Source: Apostichopus japonicus (lineage: Eukaryota > Echinodermata > Holothuroidea > Aspidochirotida > Stichopodidae). From it: DNA of 64,000 nt. The DNA lies in NCBI RefSeq assembly GCF_037975245.1, contig NC_092565.1, positions 13,979,499-14,043,498 on the forward strand, in the 5' to 3' direction. Below the pieces are notes generated by a model that saw only the letters and a program-made list of their open reading frames with translations, was not told the origin of the DNA and searched no databases. Within the stretch, counting starts at the first letter, position 1; the number at the start of each line of letters is the position of its first letter. This document shows, one piece after another, positions 38,301 to 48,862 of the stretch. A program made the translations under genes and the position numbers.

Positions 38301-39305
38301 ACATTACTGACTGAATGCATGCAGACAATCCCGTTGTGCGCACATTATTTTACATGTCTCGTGGAACTAGTCCTACGTCATCTGAATGGGTTAAGTCGGC
38401 AAAGATCCTACAAGAGGAAACCCCAACCGAGCGCTACAAAGTATGAGTAAGAGTAAAAGTATTAGAGGCCTAACTTTAGAATCCGTACCATATGAATGGA
38501 AAAGCTTACTTCAAATCTGCAGAATAACAACTGGGTTAGGAATTAGGGCTAGGGGGCAGGGAATAGGGTTAGGGGTTAGGAAGTAGGGTTATGGAGTAGG
38601 GGTTAGGAATCTTGGTCTTGGTGTGGTACTGCACAAATCGCCCCTGATGTGGCTGTTGACATGCAGTCCTTCGAGTTTTGCTAATGGTGCTGCTGACTTC
38701 CCAGCATGAATTTGAAGGAGGCGGTGTTTGGTGCTGATTTCAGATTAGATTTAGATTGTCTTTATCAATTGATACATGAATGTTATTGATTTTATAAAGC
38801 ATTTGTAGACGTGTGTGCTTTCTTCTTGTCCAATCTAATTCCTCAAGCATATTTGTCACACTGGATTTATAAGAGTAGTCTGCCATACAAAATTTGGCTG
38901 CTCTTCTCAGAATATTTTTTTTATTAAATTTTTAAGGGTATTAGAAATCTAGTCGTTTCTGGAATCTTTGAGATTTTTACGGACAGTTTTCCTGAAGGTT
39001 CTATAGGTGGTCCAGTCGTCAGTTTTATTATTTTTAGTTTAGTTTATTATTTTTCTTGGCTTTTATGACAAGTTAAGGTTTTTTCTTACAGAGACGGCGT
39101 TGGGTAAGCGTGAACCAAGGTAGATTTAATTTAGTAAATCTGTCTTGTAAGTTTGTCTCGTAAGTCTGTCTCTTAAGTATGTTGGAAACTACTTACCAAT
39201 AATAACTAACACATTTCGATCTCTACGGGAGTGCGAAGACCTTTTTTGACCATTGAGACAATTAATGCATATGAAGAAACAAAATATAGAAGCCTTGAGT
39301 TCCAT
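34530..39305 (-). CDS. SGSH: N-sulfoglucosamine sulfohydrolase (heparan N-sulfatase), complete, 5 coding exons
   Basis: Exons on the minus strand: 39305-39197, 37936-37670, 37326-37176, 36360-36122, 35314-34530. All junctions are GT-AG and in phase: 1551 nt, 516 aa (human 502). The family removes N-linked sulfate from glucosamine of heparan sulfate in lysosomes. Residues 2-19 form a signal peptide. Metal ligands Asp38-Asp39 (IIADDAGFE) and Asp280-Asn281 (SSDNGIPFP), and the CSPSR sulfatase signature with Cys77, which would become formylglycine, are intact and sit at a constant +7 from human numbering. [18 protein letters not shown] and [15 protein letters not shown] also match the human enzyme. 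An in-frame ATG at 39380 would add 25 residues before the signal peptide, so I prefer 39305. No frameshift or stop is seen. Confidence 0.97.
36122..36360 (-). CDS. SGSH: SGSH exon 4
   Basis: Acceptor TTCTGCAG, donor CAAG|GTAAGA, phase 2 to 1. It encodes [38 protein letters not shown] and RLDQ. Confidence 0.97.
37176..37326 (-). CDS. SGSH: SGSH exon 3
   Basis: Acceptor TTTCACAG, donor GAGAG|GTATAT, phase 1 to 2. It encodes [20 protein letters not shown], then ILQVGRNIT and FFQTQDE; the conserved Lys-His pair of GKKHVG is present. Confidence 0.97.
37670..37936 (-). CDS. SGSH: SGSH exon 2, catalytic CSPSR
   Basis: Acceptor ATTTTAG, donor ACAG|GTTTGT, phase 1 to 1. It carries [26 protein letters not shown] and NGMYGLH, the formylglycine-bearing active-site region. 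Confidence 0.97.
38532..38607 (+). repeat. Degenerate TTAGGG-like stretch
   Basis: About ten imperfect GGGTTAGG / TAGGGTTA words over 76 bp inside SGSH intron 1. It resembles an interstitial telomere-like repeat but is very diverged. Confidence 0.5.
39197..39305 (-). CDS. SGSH: SGSH exon 1, signal peptide
   Basis: It encodes [20 protein letters not shown], then a basic stretch and NVLVII, ending ATTG|GTAAGT in phase 1. The open frame continues upstream to an ATG at 39380. Confidence 0.88.
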
Positions 39306-39459
39306 TGCGTGAATAAGTGGTGTTTTCCTTGCGAATTGAATGTTATTAAAAGGTGATGAGCTCATCATATGGAACGCCAAAAGAATCGCGGCGGTAATAG
39401 GAGGTGCTACTTATGGAACGCGAAATGGACCACAACATGTGATGATCTAATTTTATACG

Positions 39460-39800
39460 TTCATGTACTAAAAAACATACGATCATGTACTAAAAATATA
39501 CGATGATGTACTCAAATTTAAGATGTACATCAAAACATATACGATGATGTACTAAAAAACCTAAGATGTACATCAAAACATGCAAGGATGTACTATAAAC
39601 GTAAGATGTACATCAAAACATATACGATCATGTACTGAAAACTTGTGATGATGTACTCAAATTTAAGATGTACATCAAAACATATACGATGATGTACTAA
39701 AAAAACTAAGATGTACATCAAAACATGCAAGGATGTAATATAAACGTAAGATGTACATCAAAACATATACGATCATGTACTGAAAACTTGTGATGATGAT
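39460..39800. repeat. Minisatellite built on the palindrome GATGTACATC
   Basis: Repeated words AAGATGTACATCAAAACAT, ACGATGATGTACT and ATGTACTAAAAA form a higher-order unit of 145 bp (39502 and 39647 start the same block). The core GATGTACATC is its own reverse complement. It sits 80-420 bp upstream of the SGSH 5' open frame. Confidence 0.8.
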
Positions 39801-40512
39801 GAAAAAGCGTAAGTTACCAAAAAGTGGCGTATGAATATCCATTATTGTCATTTGAATACGTGTATGAATATCACTATGTGAGTGTCTATTTGGGCGGTGC
39901 TTATATCCGATGAATACACGGGGTCGCTATTATTTACTCCGTGGTACGAAGGTTAGTCTCAACGTACGTAGTCATATATACTTTCGTCGAAATAATAATA
40001 CATGTAACGTTAGGGCTAGCCTATGCTTTAGTATATAGGCCTACCTTACTTAGCCTACGCGAGACACAAGTGTCAAGCTGTATCAGACGGAGTGTTGAGA
40101 AACGTGTCCCACCTCCATATCCATTCAATACCCCTCCCCGCCCCCTCCCCCACAAGAACTTCTCGCAGTGATACCTTCCAATGAAACTCCCAGCACTACA
40201 TGTAAAGTGAATCCACTTAAAAATAAAAGTTGGTGGACTTGATGAGCTTAGTCATTGGTGGATCAGCCATTCCATACTTTTTATGAGAACCCTTCCCCAT
40301 TCCCAGCCTGCCCACAAACCCAACATAATCTACAATAGGAATGAATAATGTCGTACATATATTCAATGGAGTTCAACCTCATTCTTTGCAAGAGTTGGCA
40401 CATGAACAGCCAACCATTACCATCAGTATATTTTGTATATCTTCAGTTACATATTAATAAACGTGATAGGTCAAAGGGAAATTCCCTTAACAAGGACCTC
40501 ATTTGTGATTAA

Positions 40513-40660
40513 AGTTCCTTTATGAAGGAACTCTATATTTGGGATCAGAGCCGTATATAGAGACTATATATACGGCCATGATTGGGATCAGAGCCGTCTC
40601 TGTAAAGGAACTCTATTTGGGATCAGAGCCTTATATAAGGCTCTGTTTGGGATTACATTA
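40513..40660. repeat. Cluster of palindromes in a GGGATCAGAGCC repeat
   Basis: Three GGGATCAGAGCC units, each followed by a palindrome or half of one: stems of 8 bp at 40513-40532, 10 bp arms at 40550-40559 and 40667-equivalent 40567-40576, and a perfect 22 bp palindrome at 40624-40645. No coding capacity. Confidence 0.75.
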
Positions 40661-42654
40661 CAGTGCCCTCCGTCTGTTCGGCAATTTATCCAGGGTAAGG
40701 GTCAACTTCAGTTCCTGGGCAAACAAAATATAACGGTTTTTAATAGTGATAAAAATTCTGACGTTGGTTAAAGCTTTGTTTCTTATCGCACGAGTTTGAA
40801 GGGCAACCAATTTGCATTCGGAATACAATAACTATTGAAAGTACGGCGGAGCCCATTTGGAAGTCTGGGGCGATATTACGATGTCTCGCACTTTGTCCTC
40901 TGTGAAGTCAAAAGCAAACTACATCACTAACACTAACAGGTGGGTAGGTATAGGAAGGGAATGAAGAGAGAGAAAGAAAACCGATTGCATGTTTGGGTAT
41001 CTTCGCTATCAAGAATTTTACTTTTGTTTATGCTACGGTGGCCTAGATGGGACATGAAAACTTAATTATTTTATCTCCAAATTTTGACTAGTTTATCTCA
41101 GAATTTCACTTCTTTCCTCACAGGTTTGACGTGGTTTTTTTTTTCTCAAAAAGTCCACACTTTTTCTAGAATTTCTCAAACTATCATTGTATTTTGTTAA
41201 ACTTTCTCTTCATTTCTTTTTTAGAATTTCTATAAAATCACCTCATAATTTCGATATAATTTACCTCAAAATTTCGATTACTTATTTCAACTATCGTCTA
41301 TATTCTAAGATTTTCTGGAAATTTGATAGGCTATATCGTTCTTGAATATAATGAAGTGTTTATATAAAAATTGCGACTGTGTCTCGATCGTTTGGTTTCT
41401 TTTCTCAGAATTGCCAATATTTTATCTCAAAATGTCCACTAAATTCTCCAACATTATATGATATTAATTTTTCGACTTACATTCTTGAAACAGAAATGTT
41501 TTGTCTGAGAAGTAGTTTTTAAATATAAACTTTTCTTTTATGGCGGGTGGTGTTTTAACAAAATGTCGACTTTTCGTAGATTGAGGGGGGGGGGGGAGGA
41601 ATACAAATTTCGGATTATTGTGTTCGGTATGTTATATAAAAATTTGATCATTTAACGGTAACTAGCTTTAATTTCCACGTACAGGAATTGAAATGGAGCA
41701 TTTCCTTTACGGCCTTACCAATGCTTGTTAGAGGCAGCCATGCTTGTTGTGTAAATTTAGGCTCGTTCAGTTTCAGTGAATTGAAGTTTAGCTATATATT
41801 ATTATACATGAAAATTATTTTGCTAAATTTCTTGTTGTGTGGTTTTAATGTTTTTAATTTTTATTGCAACCTCGATTAATTAGTTGAAATAAGTTGTAAG
41901 ACCATGACCTTTTGTCCCTTGTATTAACTTGGTGGGTCCTGATGCCACAAAACCTTTGGGGCTCTGGGAAGTTCAATTTACCGCACTGGCCCGCCTATTA
42001 CTGTGCCTCTGCTTCTGCCTCTGGGGCGAAGTCTACGGAAGCTGCATGCATGTAAAACAACAACTTACCAAAATACATGCCAGAAAGAGGAATGAATCTT
42101 TATTTCTATGAAATGTATCTCAGAACTCTGCATGGTGGGGATCCAAGGGGTAAAATCTCCGCAAGCTGTGGCGTTTTGATGTTGATATTTCTCGTTCTCT
42201 AGCAGCGACTTTCAAACACAAAATACACATGAGAACCTCAGTATCAACGGAGTGTATTTCAACAGCAAGGGCGGCGGAAGCACTTTTAATCTGGGGGGGG
42301 GGGGGCACCGACATCAAAGGGCACTTTGCAGAAATTCGATTGGACTGATGCAGCCTTATATTTAGTACCCTTTATAACTCTTATTGTTTTATCTTATTTG
42401 CGTATACACATCACTCCATCAACGCCCCCCCCCCCCCCTCAAGGAAAATATGCATACTAGCACTGCAATATCCAATGTGCAAATTGGGAAACAAGGAGCA
42501 AGTTTCCTTTTGAGACAAAAATGAGGTGAAATCATGTTAGTTGCTATTGTAGGAATCTTCCAAATTAGAGTTTATTTCTTGTTAATATCTTTAAAAAAAA
42601 TTCCATTCGAAATAGCTCTGAGTTTGACCCACAGAAATTCATTAAAAGACAGTG

Positions 42655-42930
42655 GCGTAGCCAGGATTTGGAAAGTTGTATGCACGACTATCTGAGCGGA
42701 GCGCCACCATCGGTTGGCGCGGAGCGTACAAGAAAATTTTTGGTTTTACAAACCCCTCAGATGGCCGGAAACGGCCCTTCCCGAGTGTTCATTCTGGTTC
42801 CCTGGCCTCTTGCTAACTTGAGACACCTCAATTTTTATGTAGAAAAAGGGCACATATTTAACCTGAGGAAAAGTGGGGGCACGTGCCCCCTGTGCCCCCC
42901 CCCCCCGGTTCCGCCGCCCTTGTCGCCCTC
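42655..42930 (+). repeat. Dispersed repeat copy (GTGGCGTAGCCAGG type)
   Basis: It starts AGTGGCGTAGCCAGGATTTG and contains GAGCGGAGCGCCACCATCGG, TTGGCGCGGAGCGTACAAG and AAAATTTTTGGTTTT. The same words occur in reverse at 63660-63780. It ends near a C run and GGTTCCGCCGCCCTTG. Low-complexity inner sequence; no coding capacity. Confidence 0.7.
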
Positions 42931-43809
42931 AACAGGTCAAATCCCCGAAAACTGTAGCATTATGTTGACCTAATATTATCCAAATCAGGAAGTTTCTGTG
43001 GCAACTCCCTGTCCCAATCTGGGAAATGTAGAAACAAGGAAGTTTTAGAGACATATTGTATATATATGCCTAGTTTCTCTTTGTTGGTTTTTGATTTATT
43101 ACTGTTACGTTCATTGCATAAGACCAGTAGGTTTTGCGATGAGCCCCGACCCCCTGGAAAATGAAGGTAGTAAAAAAAATGGAACCAAAAACTGTGCTCT
43201 TTCGATAAAAAATATCTCATAAAACATCTGAAGGAAAACCCTCACGCCACCGACATGTTGATGGTTACTACCGGTTCATTTTGGATTTTCTTTATTGTTA
43301 TTATTATTGATCGGTATAAATGTACCGGTGTATTTAAATTCCATATCCATCCCTAAAGAAAAAATCAAAGAAAAGAAGTCTCAACACAAAGTTTGGGCCC
43401 TATAAGAATAGTGAAACTATTTCTGGGAGGTGGCTGGTTTTTCGTTATATTATAAACTAAAGTACCAGGCCAGCTGCAGACCATGCTTTATAAAGCCGAA
43501 GCCAGTGAAACTCCATTGACATTCAACGGCTGAGAGCCCTACACAAATTTACCAGGTGTAGTACCAGATAGCTCAACCTGTACCAATCCGCGTAACAACA
43601 ACTGTACAACTTCCAAGTACTACGCGTATTACTGATTGATCACGCGTTTCTTCGCAAGGACTATACTACCAAACGATCGTGCGACGAACTCTACTCCGTT
43701 GGTCATCTACTTTAATACCATACCTTCCATTTTTAGCTGGAGTATTGCTTTGGTTAAGTCAAAGTGTTGACAATACATTTTTCTTTGAAACTGACGAAAG
43801 AACGTCACA

Positions 43810-43860
43810 ATGTCTTCTGGAGATTCTAGTAGTACAACATCTGTCGACCACGAACCAAAG
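43810..43860 (+). CDS. Candidate 5' coding exon of an unidentified gene
   Basis: The ATG in context CACAATGTC opens 17 codons (MSSGDSSSTTSVDHEPK) before GTAAAA in phase 0. It is hydrophilic and Ser-rich, like many first exons. No family is recognised and the donor is weak. Confidence 0.3.
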
Positions 43861-44802
43861 GTAAAAGACACCAAGTCAGAAATAAATAAAGTTGAGGACA
43901 CAGCTGCTATAGTGCTAGGCTTTAGCCTTCCTCGTTGCACAGTGCGACTATTTGTTATTGCCTAAGTTGTAACGTAGAGCGAGGACTATCATAAACATCA
44001 GTTTAGTGGTAGCATGGTGTTGGTATGAAATTTGAATTCTGCATGATTTAGTATAAGTAGGTCCATGATGCTACTATGTTATCATGAAGATAATTATATG
44101 TTATACATAACAATAAATCAAAAATTTAAGAAAAAGTTTAGCTAGTACGGCTTATAATTACAGGCTGAACGTTCTTAGCCTGATTAAGTGTTACTGTTAC
44201 TCAGTGTTACTGTTAGGCCAAGTAGCCTATAAAAAATTACCACAACTGGTGTGTAGCCTACTGTATTCACTTAATGACACTAACACTAATAACAGTAAGA
44301 CCAAGTGGAGGAGTAGGCTAGCTTATGTTATGGTACTGTGACACATGAGCACACCTTTTCTCAAAACAGAACATTGTAATTATAATTGTTTCAAAGTTAC
44401 ATGTCAACCAATCATTTAAAGCAATGAAAGATATTAAGGTGATGTAGCCTAGGATACAGTACATTTGTGTCACCTCACTCTGTGGAGTGTGTTATCCATT
44501 TGTAGGCTTAAGTAGCTATACTGATAGACACTATAGCTGCTTTATATGAAAGTCAAGTTGTAACAACTTTTCAAGCACAAATCCAGTCTCAATGCAACCA
44601 TCTAAACTTCATGCAGTGCACAGAATAAAGACCAAATTTACCACTCTATTCATGGTTAGGCACGGTAGATTGGAAGGAAAAGATGATGGGAGTTGGCCCA
44701 GAGAAGGGTCCAATAGGGTGCTAACATGTTACCAGTTATAAGGCTAGTTAGGTTGGGAAGTACAGTAGTAGAGTGGTGACAGGTAAGTATTATAGTTCTT
44801 GT

Positions 44803-46450
44803 TAGGGTTGGGCGATATATCGAAAATTATTATTATCGCGATAATTTGTTTTCATGACGATATTTTTTGAGGATTGAACAAATGACGATAATTTCTTGTG
44901 AAAGAAATTTGAAATAGATCTAGAAAAAAAGTTCTCCGTTTTATGTGTAAATGTTATTCTAGCATTTCATGGTTAAGACAGTTGAAAAGAAATATTTTCT
45001 CAACTTCATTTACTGACTTTTGAACTTCGTAAAAACCCGTTCTTTACAACATTGACTGTATAGAGAACAAAACTCTGAAAATCAGTAGAGAAATTACCAA
45101 TTGTGTACGAAAAGTAAGTTGGTACACCTTTCTAATTTTACGTAAGATCGAGCAAAATACTTTCGAAAAATTCACGCGAAACTGGCATATCGTGCTAAAT
45201 GCAACAAGTGTCATGTAAACAAGGCTCTAGTACACCCATTTATGAATAAACCAGAAGACCACATATGGTGTAAAGCGGGGGAAAGAAAGTATTTTCTAGA
45301 ATTTCTAAAAAAAAATAATAATAATATCCTACCATAGTTAAGTGTATAGTAAATAGCCTAACCACTTCGTCGGTTACGGAACTTACGTAACAACAAAAAC
45401 ACAACTAATTGTATTTTGCGAAGTTGACGATTTCTACAAGGCCATGGAAACAATATTTAGCATTAAGTTAATCACGCCTGGTGGCCTAAAACATGGAATT
45501 ACAAGGTTTACTTTCATAAAGATGGCCATACTATAGCTATTGGGGCCTTGATATCGTGCTATGTCTGTATGGTATAGACTGTGCCTCGTGTATAAGGGGA
45601 AATAGATTGTTTTGTTCATGCGGAGGAGTCGGTTGGCTTGAGGTGTGTTTTACTTACCTTAATGTTACGGGATATTTACCTACTTTCCTTGAACGTCTAA
45701 GATAATATTTCGCATAACTTTACGGATCCTTTACTGACTGACCTAATTAATTCTAGAGTGGAGCCAAAAAAGTTTACTCCATGAAAAGTTTTTTGGAACC
45801 GTGCCAAAAATGTTAACAAACAGGTGTTAGACAGGGGGGTTGTTTTGCAAGGTACTGTACCTGAGAAAATTTGAAGCACATTGTAGCCTACCGTGATATT
45901 TAAGTACGGTTGCACTGCAGTTGTAAACTGATTGTTAGGCAATCTAGAAACGGGGCTTTGCCGAACGTAGTTTGTTTCATAATATCGACAGTTTTGTAAG
46001 TTAAACTTTATAAAGATTGTAAGACATATTAATTCTCTTTTCATTTTATCACATAATATAGCTACTCTAACTTGTCATTTTAAAACTTTCATCAGTTTCG
46101 TGACAATTTAAATTCATAAAGTTAGTCAGTATTTTGAATCCTCAATTGCGAATTTTTTATCGCCAGACACGCAAAAATACTTAACTTTTCCTGGGGCCTT
46201 CGCCCCTGGACCCCCACAAGGGGTTCCACCCCTTGACTCCAACGGGGCTCTAAGGCGGGCCCTGAACCCCACGCCATTATGCTCGGTGTGTTTGCTGCGC
46301 GAAAACACCGGTGGGAAATCGGCAGTTGTTTTTAGTGTGTTCGCGAACACACTAAAAACAACAAGAACAAATTATCGTAATTATCGAAATATCGCGATAA
46401 TTTTTGAACTATTTATCGTGACATTAAAAAGCAAATATCGCCCAACCCTA
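44803..46450. mobile_element. Non-autonomous hAT-like DNA transposon (1648 bp)
   Basis: Both ends start TAGGGTTGGGCGATAT, a 16 bp perfect terminal inverted repeat. Subterminal TTATCGCGATAATTT-type words occur in inverted orientation at both ends. Flanking 8-mers are GTTCTTGT (44795-44802) and GTTCTTCT (46451-46458), 7 of 8 identical, as for hAT. No transposase frame is seen; a GC-rich inner part (46190-46275) contrasts with the AT-rich rest. Confidence 0.82.
46325..46362. repeat. Perfect 38 bp palindrome
   Basis: The left half GTTGTTTTTAGTGTGTTCG is followed directly by its exact reverse complement, with no loop. It lies near the right end of the hAT-like element. Confidence 0.95.
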
Positions 46451-46459
46451 GTTCTTCTA

Positions 46460-48700
46460 AATACACAAACCAAGAAGTTTCATTTTTTTTTTTTTTTTTT
46501 CTGGGGCACTTTTGCCCATTTATCAGAAATATGCCATAACATTTAGCACACCCACAAGGTTTGTAGGGAAATCGGTCCTTGCTTTGAATTTTTCAACTCA
46601 AGACTGTTACAAGAATAAATCTAGACAAAGACCAAGATTCAACAGTTTTATTCATAGTCTGTGACAGTTGATATTTTTATGTTGTGCAAGTCGCTTTGTA
46701 CCATTGATCAATGGCTATTATGTGTTAGTTATAAATATGTATCAAAACTTCAAATGTGAAGTATTTATTCAGCTGACATCTAGGATGTTTCATTATCCAA
46801 GTCCATATTGACTCTAACATTGGTTTTCAAACAGGAACTTTCCTACCCCCCCCCCCCCCATCCAGCCACCCAAATGTTTCACTTATAAATCATTTATGAC
46901 AGAAGAAAGTATGTACACAGTAAAGCACATGCCCAAAGATCATGGTTAACTGTAAGACATTTCCTTAGATACTGTAGATAGGTCCATAAGGTTACTCAAT
47001 AACCGGGCAACTTAAGTGTGTCTAATAGAGAAGATTTAAAGGAAGTCCTCTGTTCAAAGCAGTTATGTCTACATTTTTGCATAATTTTATCTATAGGTCA
47101 GATACAGACATAGAAAGTTCTACAAATTGCCAATAAATGTTGTCTAATTGGAAATGAATAAATATAGATGTGTGCACAATTGATACCTGGTAACAGGTAC
47201 CCAAAATTAAGAAACTTGCATTCTTTATGATTTATAGCCAAAGGCAAAATTAACATTATGGTGTGTGGTTGTACAGAATGTGTCTATGTCACACTTAAAA
47301 TTGCTTGCAAAACACACTATTCTCAAAGTCTTCTAGATAGGTGAACTTTAAATACTTGGCTTGTGGATTTATAGTACACTTAGTAAATGTAAGAACTGTA
47401 TTGTGTTTTGGTTCAAGGCTGAATGGCATTTGAAGTCAAAATTGCAAGGCCATGTATATGTTAAAGAGTAACTCAAATGATTAAGCAAGGATAAACTTCA
47501 TAGTTTGTAGATCCACTTTAGTACCAGAACTCTGTTGCTCTCTGTGGAGGTCAAAGGTCAATGGAGGACAATAGCCTGACACCTTGTAAACAGATAACTC
47601 CAAAAAGAAAGGTTAGGCACGAGCTTCATTTGCACTGTATATCAACCTTGGCGAGTTAAAGAACCAAATTGGTTTTCTTTTGTTTGTGTGGGGTTTTCAT
47701 GTTTTTGTTTTTTGTGGAGGTTATCAGTCAACAGTGATCACAAGAATGCTATGGTAGTTTAGTAATTATTGTCTGAAAATCTTTAAAACATGGTAACCCA
47801 ACATTAGAAATGGGTGTATTTTATACTTTGCATCTGAAACTGCCTTAGTTCGATAGAAGAATGCAACATGAAGACTATTTCACATATTTTGAGGTTTGCA
47901 GGAAAGGAAAGTAGGATATTATGATTATATCTCAGAATTCTTTGATTCGAGTCAGAGCTCCTGATGTCACACGATCTACACCCCTCAATTAAAATAAAAA
48001 AATTAAACCATATCAACAAAACCATATAAATTGTTGTCCATACTGGTAATGCAACTTGCTTTTTAACCAGTCAAGACTTTATCCTGCTCCATCAGGATGA
48101 CACATATCAATATATGGCAATATTTTCTCAAATTCTCAAGGGATACTTTGCAAAATCACTGTTCCCTGTAAACTGTGACAGTATCTAATTTCAGAACTAA
48201 TTGAATTATGCCTGGAGAAAAGTTCACACATCCCTGGTTCAGATGAGATGGTTCTGCCTTCATTAGATGAAAGAAAATCAAAGAATGAAAAAAATGGGGG
48301 GAAAAAGAAAAAGGGAATTTGTTAAGAAAAAGAAAACCAGCTGTGAAATGATATATAGATAGCATTTACATCAGTGCTACATAGAAGACTGAAATTTAAT
48401 CCTGGTGTTGTTGAAAAGGGGGAGGGAGGAGTTTATGCTTGGTTAAATTGGTATAGATTCGCTTGTGAAGAATTGCTAAACGAAGTAGAGACTAGAAAGG
48501 TTACAGAGTACATGACTTGAAAATTAAGATCAGTGAAATAAATTTGTCTGCTATCAGGTGAGTTGGTTGAATGTTATAGTTTCTTCATGTTGACCGAAAG
48601 CACATGTTGGTATTAAATTGTTCCATCGGGCATGCCTTTATTTCAAACTAACTTGAGTGTCTGTTATATGTATTATTGGATAAGACTATTTAAGACTATC
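46460..48700. other. Non-coding region, nothing recognised
   Basis: AT-rich, with a T run at 46483-46500 and a C run at about 46846. The AGGTCAAAGGTCAATGGAGG stretch near 47549 is a single copy of the AGGTCA-type repeat word. No supported gene. Confidence 0.6.
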
Positions 48701-48709
48701 GTGTGCACG

Positions 48710-48862
48710 ATGCGGCTCTCATTGCGACGCACCCGCAAATTCTCTGCAGCTGCCGAAAATGCTTCACAAACCCCTATTAACGCAACCTCCCAAACCCTAT
48801 CAATTATGTCGGAGCCATCTTTTTTATCCAGCGATAATTTTTCAACTGAAAGAGTGAATTCA
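48710..48862 (+). CDS. Candidate alternative 5' coding exon of an unidentified gene
   Basis: The ATG opens 51 codons (start MRLSLRRTRKFSAAAENASQ, end STERVNS) before a good donor TCA|GTGAGT in phase 0. It is basic then Ser/Thr-rich, like an alternative N-terminus. It ends in the same phase as 43810-43860, so both could splice to the same downstream exon. Not recognised. Confidence 0.35.

Larger units (their letters stand above)
39400..43800. other. Region upstream of SGSH without a recognised gene
   Basis: Apart from the two repeat clusters at 39460 and 40513 and the repeat copy at 42655, it holds low-complexity TTTCTC-rich sequence (41060-41480) and several G or C runs (41585, 42293, 42425, 42895). 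No open frame resembles a known protein. Confidence 0.6.

Noticed and set aside
45697-46044. 115-residue frame inside the hAT-like element as a transposase remnant
   Set aside because: It contains none of the hAT transposase blocks I know and is on the strand of low-complexity AT-rich sequence.
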